Assembly: GCA_922989275.2 (NCBI GenBank)
Contig: OV277869.1
Span: 27,848,189-27,912,188 of the forward strand
From: Gari tellinella
Lineage: Eukaryota; Mollusca; Bivalvia; Cardiida; Psammobiidae
Length of the DNA: 64,000 bases
Reading direction: 5' to 3'
The notes beneath the pieces are model-generated. The model was not told where the DNA came from. It ran no database searches and saw only the letters and a program-made list of their open reading frames with translations. Positions 11,103-22,912 of this stretch are shown piece after piece. A program made the position numbers and the translations under genes. The first letter of the stretch is position 1; every line of letters begins with the position of its first letter.

Positions 11103-11966
11103 TATGCCCCCTCACCACTGGTGGTGGGGGGCTATATAGGAATCACGTTGTCCGTCCGTCCTTCCGTATGTCGGTCGGTCCGTATGTCCGTCCTTCGCGT
11201 TTTTCCGGGACATTTGCCTTTTTCTTGACAACTGTTTATGATACCATCTTCAAACTTGGTATACATTATCAATGTTATTTGGGGACACTCATTGACAGGT
11301 TTCATAACTCTTGCACCAAATTTGACAGAATTATGTCCCTTTTTAACTTGATTATTTGTCTCTTAATAGAGAATTTTTTTCTTTGAACATGCCATATTCT
11401 TAAAAACTATTCATGATGTTGTCTTTAAACTTCTTACACATTATAAGAGTTGTATTGTGAGACTTTTCATTAAGTTTGACAACTTTTGCACAAAATTTGA
11501 CAGAATTATGCCCCTTTATAACTTGAAATTTTGTTCCTTAATATGCATTTATTCTTTGGACATGTCTTGAAAACTATTTATGACAATGTCTTCAAACTTG
11601 GTACACATTATAATTGAGATGTTTGCAGACTCTACTTGAAGTTACATAACTCTTGCCAACAAATTTACAGAATTATGCCCCTTTTTAACTTGATTTTTTG
11701 TTCTATTTTCTTGGAACATGCCATTTTCTTGAAAACTATTCATGATATTGTCTTCATAGTGGTACACATTATATGTGTTATATTGTGAGACTTTTCTTCA
11801 AGTGTGACAATTCTTGCATAAAATTTGACAGAATTATGCCCCTTTTCAACTTGAAATTTAGTTCCTTAATATGCATGTAATAATCTTTCTACATTTCATT
11901 GTGCTGTTTGTGACAGGTCAGTTTGGAGTGGGGGTGTCAATCACCTTTAGTGATAGCTCTAGTTTT
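11103..11966 (+). repeat. Dispersed ~865 bp element, copy 1 (tgccccctcaccactggtgg end)
   Basis: Begins with a short palindromic start ('accactggtggtgggg'), followed by a 'gtccgtccgtc' tract and three or four ~190 bp repeats ('gaattatgcccctttttaac', 'gaaaactattcatgatattg'). It ends 'cacctttagtgatagctcta'. A second copy is at 29277-29959. The 97-codon frame at 11093 is repeat sequence. Confidence 0.8.
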
Positions 11967-12131
11967 ACATCTTTCATAATACCGATACCGGTTTCAATAT
12001 ATTGTTAAGCGGAAATAAAACTGTAATAGTTACGACGTCGTTGACGTTTCCTGACGTCGTTGCGTCATATAAAGAGACTTTAATGGTGTTGCTGAGTCAT
12101 TGAAAGGCGGCTCTCTTGGTAAAATGAAAAG

Positions 12132-12497
12132 TTAATTAAGCTTAGGTTTGAATAGAGTTATAAATTGTTGTTCCTTTAGTCGTCTTGCCTGGATGTTGTC
12201 GTTGTTCATTTTGAAGATTGGGAAAACGGCGAAATTGGGTTCTAAATTGATACATTTGTCGATATGTTCACTGACTTTTAAGATTCGTTGATCGGGGTGT
12301 CTTAAATGGCTACGATGAAGGTTAATACGTTTCCTTAAGTTGTTGGTTTCGCCGATATATTCTTCTTGGCATCCATTGCAAATCAACAAATAGACCACGT
12401 TCTGGACATTGCAATTCATATTTATCTTCACGTTAATTGTGTGGTTCGATTTTGTATCATATTGATCTCCTTCAATCAGGTGATTGCATAGCGCACA
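12132..12497 (-). pseudogene. Penelope-like element: GIY-YIG endonuclease C-terminus
   Basis: On the minus strand an open frame of about 121 codons follows an in-frame TAG. It reads CALCNHLIEGDQY, then NVVYLLICNGC, then EEYIGETNNLRKRINLHRS, then RRLKEQQFITLFKP. This is the GIY-YIG nuclease with its upstream cysteines, the R of the R-x-x-x-H block and the catalytic E in LKE. It is typical of the C-terminus of Penelope-like retroelements, where it follows the RT domain. No RT is visible upstream (to the right), so this is a 5'-truncated copy. The natural stop TAA is at 12134-12132. Confidence 0.85.
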
Positions 12498-12539
12498 CTA
12501 TTTCTATTTATTATATAGATTTTAATGACGTTTTTATAG

Positions 12540-12660
12540 AAAAAAACGCAAAATTAATTACTTACCCGCGACGTCACGAAATTTATTATGACGTGACGTC
12601 ACAAAAAGTGATATCATCACTAGTGATGATATCAACTGTCACGATATGAAATTTATCTAA
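12540..12660. repeat. Short inverted repeats around tgacgtgacgtca and gatatcatcactagtgatgatatc
   Basis: Two small palindromes lie close together: acgtcacg/tgacgtgacgtcac near 12570-12602 and a 24 bp perfect one near 12611-12634. They may be the remnant of an element end. No coding signal is seen. Confidence 0.5.
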
Positions 12661-13053
12661 CAGAGAAATCTCTATAAATCATCGATAGGTATATAATAAG
12701 AAGGAAAAATAAACTCAAGTCGGTTTAGTTTCAATTCATTTCAAGTTTATCTGTTCAAAATACATTGTCTTATTACACTAGTGGATCCTAGGCGGATGCC
12801 GTGCACTTTGTACCGGTGATTTTAGAACGAAAGCATAAAACATAAAGTGAGAATGGAACCCGAAGCAATTAATAAGTTCAAATCTGGAACGAAACTAGTA
12901 AACGAAACTTACCTACTCTGCCGGAGTTTCTGCAAGGAGCAAACTATCTTTTTGACCGTTTGCAATTAATAAGCATACGGAATATTTGGAGCGAATAATT
13001 TAAGGAGAGTATTGATTCCTTCACTAAACATTTACTAATGCGTCATTTTTCAG

Positions 13054-13227
13054 ATTGATTTGTTATCTATCAACCTGATCGGTGGATTTATTTTGTTCAA
13101 CCACGTCATTTTAACTACGACGAATAACGAGTTTTTTAATGTGCCAAGATCAGAATTAATCGGATGTCGGTCCTTCTTCGTCTCCCATGGTATATTTCAA
13201 GATCGTTTAAGACAGTATGATGATAAG
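13054..13227 (+). CDS. Exon: F5/8 type C domain, part 2
   Basis: Acceptor tttttcag, donor gtaagt, phase 0 to 0 (58 codons). The peptide starts IDLLSINLIGGFILF and contains the pattern qxDL...i.gv...g that follows the first discoidin exon. It ends at YDDK. It is open throughout and joins in frame to both neighbours. Confidence 0.8.
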
Positions 13228-14160
13228 GTAAGTGATATGGTATTGTATTGAGTACCTCATAAGAATTCAAAATTGATTTCATAATCAAGTATAATAATTC
13301 TAATGATTTTAACAAGACTGAATTAATACAGTAATGTCACCTTAATACACTCGATATTCTGATGTAGCAGGCTATTCAAAATACGATCACAGATGATAAA
13401 CTTTCTTTCTTAGTTCATATATCAATGAGGTTTTACTACCGTACATGACCTATTCAAATGAACACTTGATATAGGTGCTGACAAAATAGGAATCATAAAT
13501 GGTACCTTTTAAATGACATGTATCCATGAGCGGTATTTTACAGGATGTACGATATTCACAAATTATGGACACACGCTCAGTATAATTAGTCATGATACAT
13601 GGGTATTATGTCAAACTTGGTTTGCTACCTGTGTTTTACTATACATTTCATATTTCTACTAGGGTAATTTCAGAGAAATTGTTAACCTAGAGAGAAATAT
13701 AGGATCTTACACGAGTGTTAATAATTTATTGGATTTATTGAGTCTTTTAGAAAATGATAAAAACTAGGCTTTCCGATTCTGCTTGATCATCCCGATAATT
13801 TTTTTTATCGATTACTAGCTTGTTTATAAGTCATTTGACGACGGGTCAATGGACCACCCAAGTAGGTAAATAAGCAAAAGGTAGTTCCGATGTCAATACC
13901 GATTTATTCAGAATAAATATAATTAGCACACATTTTCTGTCCCTTCTAATCTATAGCCACTCGATTGCAGTCAGAAATGTTTTTGGGGCCATATTTGTAT
14001 ACAAATTTTGACAGCGAGTTTGAATACACATTTATAAAGACAACCTTATTTGCATAGTTAAACCAATAGTTATATTCGAGAAATGAACAATAAGTGTTAT
14101 TCACCACTCGCACCGTAGGTAATGTTATATCTTATAGTACTCAATATATTTATTGTTCAG
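13228..14160. other. Intron with nothing recognised
   Basis: AT-rich; no repeat or coding signal seen. Confidence 0.5.
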
Positions 14161-14332
14161 CCTTTTGAAGTAGATGTTTCACAATACATGGAGATCCCAC
14201 GACGACTTACGCTCTTGCGTCCGTTTCTGGCAAGGTTTGTGCGGTTTTATCCTATTTCGCCGATTGATGATGGAATACTTTGCCTTCGACTAGAATTGAT
14301 TGGGTGTTCTGTCATGAATGGCATGCAAACTG
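14161..14332 (+). CDS. Exon: F5/8 type C domain, part 3
   Basis: Acceptor tattgttcag, donor gtaagt, phase 0 to 1. FLARFVRFYPISP followed by LCLRLELIGC is the canonical end of a discoidin domain (arfvRf.P....iclRlEl.GC). The final cysteine pairs with the first cysteine of the domain in known structures. Confidence 0.9.
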
Positions 14333-16081
14333 GTAAGTCAATGTTGGAATAAGAAAATATGAGAAAACAGTAAATGCAATGTTTCGAACTACCTGTTTTC
14401 AAGAGATTTTATTTAATTACTTGTGACAAAAATTATAGGGAAGTAATATTGCAGCTAAAGCACTTTCTTTTTTTAAGTTTCAGCTAAATTGACTAAAGCA
14501 ATATTGTAATTAGTGCCAAAACATTTTAAATCATGGAAAGACGCGTAATAACGCGGTGTCTGATCAGGATCCAAACTGTTTGCAAATACTCATTGTAATC
14601 GGGATTAGGTAATTAAATGATTAATAAATGGGCTGTTTTCGCAAGGAATGTGTCTTCATACAAAATAAAGAGTATAGGTTGAGATAAGCAATCACATCGG
14701 ACATCTAGGGTCTAATTATGTTCTTAACACTTGTAACTGATCAACATAAACTACATCTTTTCCTAAAACGTAATGATGAAGAAAATATCAATTTCGAAAT
14801 TTGTAAATTTAGCAACTACTAGTAATCCATGTTTTTTATGTTAACCTTATTGATGTTACATGTATGTGGTAATTTACCAACTGTGAATTAAACTTAAGTG
14901 CAATATTTACAAACACATCAAAATATATCACAGTAAATAAATTGCTAATTTTCACTCAAGAAAACTGAATTAAAACAAAAGTTCATTGTCGGTAAAAACA
15001 AAAGATGTTTTGTGATCCTTTTAAATAAGAACACGCACTCTACGAAACGGCACGGTTATACAAGTAAATAAATATTTTAAAATTGCTCCTAGAACTAACC
15101 TTTGCCTGTTTACTTACCATGATATTATTTTAATATGATATATTATTATGAATTGATGCCCAATGTAAATACCATTGCATTTTGAGGATTAGTTAGTTAG
15201 TGTTAGTCTTTATTACGCGTTTTCATAGATTCTAATGAACTAATCGCAAGACTATTTTTATATACGATATTGTAAGTATAATTTCCATGTTGATGCTTTA
15301 ATCCATTTAACATAATTCCAGATCAATGCTGTTTCGGACAAGGGCGCGCAACATTAATACCTGTGCTTCATTAAAACTGATATTTATGTGAAATATTTGA
15401 CACAACAACAGCCTTCATCATTCAGTGTTTGTATACTGTTAGGTGTTTACTTATATATATTGAAACATATTTTGTGTAAAGTACACTATGTAATCATATA
15501 ATGGTGTGTTTATTGCTTTGATGTTGAGCAAGTTTAGTTCAGGTACAAGGGTTGTACTAGAGTTAGCTTATATGACGTCATATACTCTACTCTATTTCAA
15601 AATCAACAAAACGCACAGCGTAAAACTCTCGTGTAAACAGATATGGCGGACATTTCTGGCTTGCTGTTAATATTCATTTATAAAATTTGCGGACACGAAT
15701 ACTGTTGACCAAATCTGTATAAATATAACGTCCAATGCAGCGGTTAAAGGACAATGCTGCTTTGATTTTTATTATTTTTAAATTTGAACATAATATATTA
15801 CCCTGTGATTAATTAATCTGTCAGAATGTTACATGCTGTCGTTCTCTTCCGCCATTGTGTGTGGTGCTATCTTAGTTTTCCGCATCTACCCTCATGTCGG
15901 CCTGGGTTAAACTAGAGTATCGGTGAAGAGTAGCTAGGGTAGAAACCCCGCGTGTTTATTTACAACTCGAGAAACATACTAGTATTTCCCCCTAGTGTGA
16001 CAACTAAACTCGCACAGTAACTAACCGTTACACAGTAGGTGAAAATATTAAATAAATAATAACGCCCATTTTCTTATACAG
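14333..16081. other. Intron; one degenerate hairpin remnant near 14535-14585
   Basis: Around 14540 is a degraded copy of the agacgcgtaataacgcggtgtct hairpin ending 'ggatccaaactgtttgc'. The remainder holds nothing I can name. Confidence 0.5.
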
Positions 16082-16278
16082 AGCATCGTCAACACGATAC
16101 GACTAAGCCGGGTGAAAGAATAGATGTAAATATAGAAGTACACAACTACAAACTGATAACGACCAATGTCTCTCCTCTACAATATACTTCTAACACAGTA
16201 TTTACATGGAATATTACAACTAACCACAGTGGATATTTAAGATTTACATTTGCACTTATTGATTTACACAACACATCT
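16082..16278 (+). CDS. Exon: CUB-like domain 1, first half
   Basis: Acceptor cttatacag, donor gtaagt, phase 1 to 0. PLQYTSNTVFTWNITTNHS followed by GYLRFTFALIDL matches the first half of a CUB domain (yp.nt.ctW.i.....g.l.f.F..fdl). The cysteine usual before the tryptophan is replaced by F, so the first CUB disulfide is missing. Confidence 0.75.
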
Positions 16279-16331
16279 GTAAGTACAATGTCATTCAATA
16301 AATATTTTATTTCACATTGAACAAACATTTA

Positions 16332-16690
16332 CAGCGTTCCCTCTCTACAACGACACCCAATGGGAGACAAAAAATATGTGCGTTGTTCGGAGGGAGTCGT
16401 TATAGGGAGGGAAAGTGGCTTTCATTTGCAAACAGCTTGAGTCCAGATCTGACGCCGCGTAACGCCGCGTCTGATCTGTTTTCAAGCTGTTTGTTACACC
16501 ACAATAAGTTTTTTTTGTCAAAATGTCCATTTTGTAACTTGTTGAGAAAAATAGCAGATGACAAGTTTAAGCAGACGACTTTGCAAAAGTAAAAGCATAA
16601 GACATAAATGTCCTATTTAGGGAACTGCGGCAAGGTTCGTTATAAGGAGGAAGTCGTTGTTGGGAGGGACGTTGTAGAGAGGGAGCACTG
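16332..16690 (+). repeat. MITE family A copy
   Basis: CAGCGTTCCCTCTCTACAACG left end, GAGGGAGCACTG right end, central agacgccgcgtaacgccgcgtct hairpin. It begins 54 bp downstream of the CUB exon. Confidence 0.85.
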
Positions 16691-16762
16691 TTTTAAGATT
16701 CCCAGGTGCTTATCTATGATGTGTCTCCGTTCAGCTTCAAGCTCTACATTATACACACAGTA

Positions 16763-17095
16763 CAGTGTTCCCTCTCTACAACGGCCCTCCGAACAACGAC
16801 TCCCTCCTTACAACGACATATGCCACTGTTCGCCAAAAAAGACAATTATATGTCTTAAACTTTCACTTCTGCAACATCGTCTACTTATAATTGTCGTCTG
16901 CTGTTTTCTCAAAGTAACGCATTGGACAGTTTGACAGAAACAAAAACACAATGACGAGTGACAAACAGCTTGAATTCAGATCAGACGCCACGTTACGTCT
17001 GATCTGGATTGAAGCTGGTTGCATATGCCAGCCACTTTTCATCCCAATAACGACTCCCTCTCTACAACGCACACAGTTGTAGAGAGGGAGCGCTT
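16763..17095 (-). repeat. MITE family A copy, inverted
   Basis: Starts CAGTGTTCCCTCTCTACAACG and carries the hairpin near 16966-17020 ('gaattcagatcagacgcc'). It ends 'agagagggagcgct'. Block order is opposite to the copy at 16332, which lies only 72 bp away. Confidence 0.85.
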
Positions 17096-17540
17096 TATAT
17101 CTCTGGAGTAATACCCCGCTATTTTTTAAAATTAATTGGTGGTCAAACAAGCTTCCACGAATAAAAGTCGCGAATGCATCCACCGATTTTGGAACCGTTT
17201 TGGGCCGAAGTTAAATACATTTTACTTATTATATAGAGCTATGATTTGCAGACATTTTTATATTGCTTTCCCTAAAATTTTAGTCAATAAACTGTATTTT
17301 GTTATGGTTTAGAAACTAAGAAAATGGGATCTTAAAATATGTATGATTTTGTGTTGAGGAGATATATCATGCGACGAGCACCTGTTTAACCTGAATAGGA
17401 TCACAATTGTTTGACACTTGTGTTAAAATTACCTCAGTTTTACTGCATTAATCTTACTTTGAAACGGTATTGCAGACAACAATATTGAAGCAGACATCAC
17501 TATGGTGGCGAAGGAGTAAAACCCACGAAAAATGTAACAA

Positions 17541-17792
17541 TTAACCCTTTCCCCAATAGCAGCGACTTTTAGCGTATTTAATTTATTCCTCCGCTGAAGA
17601 AAATAGTTCCAGTTTATACCCTCATGAACATTTACCATAACAAATATTTTATATAGTCTAGCAGATGTTAGTTTAAATCAGGCTGAAAGTAAAGCAGAAT
17701 GTGCCTTAAGGCACATTCTGCTTTACTTTCAACCAGATTTAAATGATCACCTGTCTTTAATGTTAAAAACAGCTTATTGGGTAAAGGGTTAA
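17541..17792 (+). repeat. TTAA-flanked MITE family C copy
   Basis: TTAACCCTTTCCCCAATAGC at left and GGGTAAAGGGTTAA at right. Inside is a hairpin 'caggctgaaagtaaagcaga-atgtgccttaaggcacattc'. Same layout as 41222-41473 and 51239-51490. TTAA borders point to piggyBac-type mobilisation. Confidence 0.8.
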
Positions 17793-17846
17793 AGGGTTCA
17801 GACTCAGGCTAGAATTATACCCCTGTCAAAATCCAATTTTCTGGGG

Positions 17847-18042
17847 GGGGGGGGGCGTTTTATGAAACGCCGTACGACAAAAACGGTCGTATGTCAAAAC
17901 TTTCAAAACCAGTTCACTTCTGATTTCTCCATCTAATCGTGTCTATTCCAAAGAAATGTCACAAGACATCATTAGATGAAGAAATAAATAATTATTGATA
18001 ATTTTAGAATCTGACGATGTTTCATAAAACGGCGCCCTGAAG
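17847..18042. repeat. Foldback family F copy (degenerate)
   Basis: A poly-G tract precedes 'cgttttatgaaacgccgtac'. The right side 'gatgtttcataaaacggcgc' is its inverted partner. Related to the better copies at 26937, 30422 and 34711. Confidence 0.65.
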
Positions 18043-18280
18043 TATTGAATAAACATATAAAAGTTGACAGTTCAATGACCGCTCAAGTAATGGGTTTAAA
18101 CTTCTTTGGGGTTTCAGAATATTATATAATTCAAAACATTTAATTGTACATGTTTTGATAAAGTTAGACAGCATTTAAATTATCGTAGTTAATACTGTCT
18201 TTTGTAGAACATTTCAAGTTTACCTTGCGTATGCCATTGTTTTCCACGTCGTTTTCAAAGGAAACTTGTTTTTATTTTAG

Positions 18281-18479
18281 ATATTACCAAGTTCGTTGTG
18301 TTCAGAGGACACGATTATATTCAGTGAAGACTTTGATCCCATAACATCATTTCACAATGGTCTCACGCCAACGTTTCCAACATCTAGGCGTAGTGGATTT
18401 ATAACCTTCAGAACTTGCAAAAGAATGTTTAGGAATGATGACATAAGGAGAGGGTTTGAACTCATTCTGAAAAGGGAGG
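18281..18479 (+). CDS. Exon: CUB-like domain 1, second half
   Basis: Acceptor tttattttag, donor gttagt, phase 0 to 1. LCSEDTIIFSEDF, then RSGFITFRTCKRMFRN, then RRGFELILKRE follow the order of the CUB second half (C.sd.l.i.d..., then n.l.l.F.sd.....GF...y). It joins in frame to 16082-16278. Confidence 0.75.
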
Positions 18480-18810
18480 GTTAGTGTTTTATTTTGTACT
18501 TTTATACGTTCTCATCGCTACATCGCATGCATAAAACGTTTGTGCTACTAAATATAAAATACATATTTTAATAATATGTTTACCCTTATATCTTATACTT
18601 ATTACACGAGAACACCGGATACCAATACAAGTATTTCATATTCGTGATACATTATGTAAAATTAAATTACGCACAATTTTAACCTATATGAGTTAAGGGC
18701 CTCGCATGTTTGTTTGATTGCATTAGTACTCTCTCGGGGACTTTCTTTTGTTATGTTCAGCTTTATGATGGGGTTGTTTATAAATTCTATAATTATACTT
18801 ATATTTTTAG

Positions 18811-18990
18811 ATACACCTACGGTATGGCGATATTTAACAAATGACAAAATATACCAAGGAAAGCTTTTTACAAACAGTTTACTGGGCTTGACAGTACTAC
18901 CGAAAACACAAACATGGATACTGGAAAGCGGGTCTTACGGCGGACTGTTAACTCTATTATTTCAATACTTTAATTTTCCCGTGAATTCAG
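18811..18990 (+). CDS. Exon: CUB-like domain 2, first half
   Basis: Acceptor atatttttag, donor gtaggc, phase 1 to 1. The stretch QTWILESGSYGGLLTLLFQY and FNFPVNS matches the tryptophan, glycine and F..F positions of CUB. It lacks the usual cysteines. It lies 331 bp after CUB 1. Confidence 0.65.
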
Positions 18991-19253
18991 GTAGGCATAT
19001 TTTCATATTCTATCGTTTGAAAAAATGCATAAAAGTATCAAACAAGTTTTACAAGCATTGTTTGTTGTGATTAGCAAGTAGATTTCCATACCTTTTAGTT
19101 TGTTATATCTGATAAGTTCATAGTTTTAAAGTTGGACAATTACTTCCAATAGCATAATTTTTTTAAAGGCATCAGTAAATAATCAAATCTATCCTATAAA
19201 ATTCAGTTTCGTAATAGATACGTAGCTAGATATAAAGTAAGATCAACAATTAA

Positions 19254-19980
19254 GAAATGAACTGATTTTTTTCGGCGTTCAAGCGAAATGAACGACAGAA
19301 AATTTCGGCAAATACCATGAATCGCGCTAGCGATTCATGGTAAATTTGCCGATAATTTTCTGTCGTTCATTTCGCTTGAACGCCGAAAAAAATCAGTTCA
19401 TTTCTTATATTTACAATATATTTGCTGTAATTTCTAATATTAAATAAACATTTTGTCAGTACGCATGTATGTTTAATCCATATTAAAGGTCGATAACACG
19501 AATAATGTGTAACCTATAAGGAACAGCCATGACCGATTTACTGAATCTGTGTACATTCGAAAGCAGAAAAAATAAGTTCCATTGTCAACAACTTGACAGT
19601 TTGGCGCGAAAAATGCCGATTTATGACGTCATTAGAAGTGACGTAATTTTAAAGTAGGATAAATACTATATCGGGGTTTTATTGTCATAAAGAAACGCAG
19701 ATATAGGCCGCTGTTTATAAGGTAAATTCTTATGTCAATTTTCTTGCAATTTATCTCATTTATAAAGAAGAATATTAGTCGGGAATCATGGTTTCCACTA
19801 GTAGGAAGGCATAGATCGGTTGAGAACAAATTTTGAAAAAATCCGCCAAATGTTTGCTGCCCCAAGTTCCAAATATTAATTCGCGAATGAAAACTGCATA
19901 TGCCCCGCCTCCCCTTCGAAACTTTTCCACAAGTCCCGCCCTCTCGAAAGTTGGTGTTTATATGAAATGAACACACTTTT
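19254..19980 (+). repeat. Dispersed repeat H copy 1, beginning with a 151 bp palindrome
   Basis: 19254-19404 is an inverted repeat with ~72 bp arms ('gaaatgaactgatttttttc...' and complement) around cgattcatgg/ccatgaatcg. The remainder to 19980 matches, in reverse, 47551-48157 ('aggaacagccatgaccgatt', 'gggcgggacttgtggaaaag'). Confidence 0.85.
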
Positions 19981-20271
19981 TGTCAATGGAATTGAATGGG
20001 GCAATTGTAAATTTTGCTGAATGTTTTTGTACGATTCATGCAACAATTGAAATGCGATATTCCAAATTACACTGGGAATGAGTTCTTACAATATTCAGAA
20101 ATACTCTAAAAAGGGATGGCTAATACTTTCCTTAAGTTTTCTTTAGAATCCTTATTCTGATTAAGTAAGAGACGATTTTAGAGAAGAATTGGGGTTGATT
20201 TAAACACAAATACGAACTTTAAGTCATACATTAAATACATCGACTCTACAACATATAACTTTTAACTGCAG

Positions 20272-20478
20272 GAAATTTGCTTCGTATGAAAGTCGGAAGA
20301 TCCATATTCGAAGACTACAATAATGAAAGGAAGCCCAGGGGAGAAATTATAGATTGGAACATATTGATTGAAGCACACTTTGATGAGAAAGTTGCATTAC
20401 CTTTTCCCCAGGGATTCTCTGCAGTGTATCGAATCACCACTGCACCTAAATATGATCACTTGATCGAGTTTGAAGAAA
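20272..20478 (+). CDS. Exon: CUB-like domain 2, second half
   Basis: Acceptor ttaactgcag, donor gtaagt, phase 1 to 1. MKVGRSIFEDYNNERKP, then FPQGFSAVYRI fits the second half of a degenerate CUB domain ending in the GF.a.Y motif. It continues PKYDHLIEFEE as a linker. Confidence 0.65.
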
Positions 20479-20768
20479 GTAAGTTCCAGATACATATGAC
20501 TAGAAAAACTAATTCTTTAGATAAGATATACTCAATGTCAAATTGAGTATTGTTCAAATCAAAAACTAAATTTTCAAAGTTTATTCGTTCTGCGAATTGT
20601 CTAGCTATATGTAAATATATTTTAAGTTGATTTCATTATGTACATATTTACAGGTATTTATCATTCAATAAGAAATAACTCTAAATAATGTATTATCGTT
20701 TATTGGTAACTTCTTTCAAAAAAGAGTCATTGTGATTCAAAATACATATCATTTTCAAACTATTTCAG

Positions 20769-20813
20769 CTGCAATTGAATCTTCAGAAACAACAGTTCTC
20801 GATATACAAAAAG
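20769..20813 (+). CDS. Exon: 15-codon linker
   Basis: A 45 bp exon, acceptor atttcag, donor gtaaag, phase 1 to 1, encoding AIESSETTVLDIQK. It has no domain; it would space the CUB pair from the lectin domain. Being a symmetric small exon it could be skipped without a frameshift. Confidence 0.6.
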
Positions 20814-21647
20814 GTAAAGCCCAATAAAGTCTGTAAAACTCGTGAATTGGTATGTAACTAAATTTAAGGCTTTTTTCCTACTACATACATGCATTAGTTA
20901 TATTTTGAAATATACAAGGAAACAATTAAAAATAATTGTATATGCGCCTAGTGAATATAGTATTCCTATAATTGTTTGTGACAACCAAGTGAAAATCTTT
21001 GAAATATTCTTTGTCATAAACCAAATTGCCTATAGCTTTAGCCTTAGTTATTTTGTGTATAGCAATCACCGAGAATACCTTTAACATGTTAGTTGAAACC
21101 ATAGCCCTGATGTCAATACTGGCCTTACCAAAGGGCAACTAGTTTTACCTATAAGAAAAACTTACAAACTATTGTCATATACTGAATGTACCAGTACGTG
21201 TATATTTAGATAATAGTATCATCTAGTTTGTCACTTGGACCGTAGCCTGGCAGGCCTTAAGGTCATTTATTCTGACTTCAAGACAATCTCTCTCCATTCT
21301 GTCCCATCTTCAAGTCTAAGATGCTGTAAAGTTAATGCTTTATCATTCTTTGCCATGTTCTTGCCATCTTTTCTTTTGAGATCCACGCTTTTTTGTGCCA
21401 TTTAATCTCTCAATTATAATTTAATCGTTAAGTTTTATAAAAACCATAGCCTAAGGTTTAAAATCAAATCAGAAATCACAAGTCAATATATTGTAAATCT
21501 TTCAACATCCTCTTGAAAGAATATACAATAGCAAGCGGTTAAAAACAATGTGAAAATCCATTGTTTAGCATTACTTCACATCTACGACACTGAGATAAAT
21601 GCAGGGTCAAATTTGACCTTGTATCAATTTAAGCTTGTACATTTCAG

Positions 21648-21887
21648 TTTGTTCAAAAGATTTGGCAAAGTGTTATTTTTTGCGACCCGGGACCTGGTAC
21701 CATGACTGGTTTACAGAATACGAGTCCTGCCTTCACCGCGGTCACACTCTTCTTAACATTCATAGCAGAAAAGAACAGCTATTTTTGCAATCTTGGCTGT
21801 GGTACAAGCTGCGTGACTTTCGTTATTCCGGAAGGGCAAAAGATTTTATAATGCAAAGTCCATATAAAGAATTTAAAATCCACATAG
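21648..21887 (+). CDS. Exon: C-type-lectin-like domain, part 1
   Basis: Acceptor acatttcag, donor gtaatt, phase 1 to 1. CSKDLAKCYFLRPGTWYHDW, then ESCLHRGHTLLNIHSRKEQL matches the C-type lectin start (C....CY.....WydA...C...g..Ll.i.s..eq). It includes the WLW segment that follows. Confidence 0.85.
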
Positions 21888-22070
21888 GTAATTACATTTT
21901 ATTGTTTTCTGTTATTCGGTTAATGAAGAAACAAAACTGGTTTCTGTGTATTTTCCCAGTTAATATATAAATCTACGCCACTGAATTTCAGTGCAAGTTG
22001 TTTCCGGTTTATTTTTGCTCCTTATTGGAACGACAAAGTATCTTCCTCATTGCACAGTTTCCTGGTAATA

Positions 22071-22431
22071 CAGCGCTCACTCTCCACAACGACTTCCAAT
22101 GAAAGACAACGATTGTGTACGTTATTCGGAGGTAATCGTTATAGGCAGGGAAATTGGCTTATATTTGCAAACAGCTTGAATCCAGATCGAACGCTACGTA
22201 ACGCATCGTTTTATCTAGTTTCAAGCTGTTGTCACTCGCCATTATTTTTTTCTGTCAAAATGTCCATTATGTCACTTTAGGAAAAACAGCAGACGACAAT
22301 TTTAGCAAACAATATTGCAGCAGTTACTGCGTTAGACATAACTGTCCTGTTTAGGGAACTACATCAAGGGTCGTTGTAAGGATGGAGTCGTTGTTTGGGG
22401 CCGTTGAAGGGGGGAGCGCTGTTATTATCAA
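22071..22431 (+). repeat. MITE family A copy
   Basis: CAGCGCTCACTCTCCACAACG left end after a TA, GGGAGCGCTG right end, degenerate central hairpin near 22175-22235. Confidence 0.8.
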
Positions 22432-22480
22432 GATGAAAACTGCCAATTGCTTTTTGTAAAATTCATCATGAATGATAATT

Positions 22481-22784
22481 CAGCGTTCCCTCCCTACAAC
22501 GACCCTCCCAATAACGACTCCCTCCATACAACGACCCTTGTCGCTGTTACCTAAACAGGACAATCTTGTCAAATGTGATAATACTGCAATATCATCTGTT
22601 TAAAACTGTCGTATGCTGGTTTGGTTTTTTCAAAACAACATAAAGATAGACATTTTGAAAGACGAAATATAATAACGAGCAAATGTAAGCAAAGTCCTAA
22701 GTATCCCTCCCTTTAACGACTCCCTCCGAACAACACGGAGAATCTGTGTCTCCCATTGGGTGTCGTGGTAGAGTGGGAACGCTG
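22481..22784 (-). repeat. MITE family A copy, inverted, hairpin deleted
   Basis: CAGCGTTCCCTCCCTACAACG at left and 'tggtagagtgggaacgctg' at right; orientation opposite to the copy 50 bp upstream. The central hairpin is absent, leaving a ~300 bp copy. Confidence 0.8.
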
Positions 22785-22836
22785 TACACCATTACCGATT
22801 AACACTCTTCCTCTCTTTCATTCTTTATACCGCCAG

Positions 22837-22912
22837 GCTTAATACGATACACAACTAGTACAGGCATGGGTGACATATGGACTGATGCGTCGAAACTGTC
22901 ATTCACCAACTG
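22837..22912 (+). CDS. Exon: C-type-lectin-like domain, part 2
   Basis: Acceptor ataccgccag, donor gtaagt, phase 1 to 2. GLIRYTTSTGMGDIWTDASK, then LSFTNW is the iGl......W.Wtd.s...ftnW stretch of C-type lectins. It is a short exon placed between two family A MITEs and the third lectin exon. Confidence 0.85.

Noticed and set aside
11093..11386. 97-codon frame starting MHLLCPLTTGG
   Set aside because: It is part of an ~865 bp dispersed element also found at 29277 and is not conserved as a frame there.
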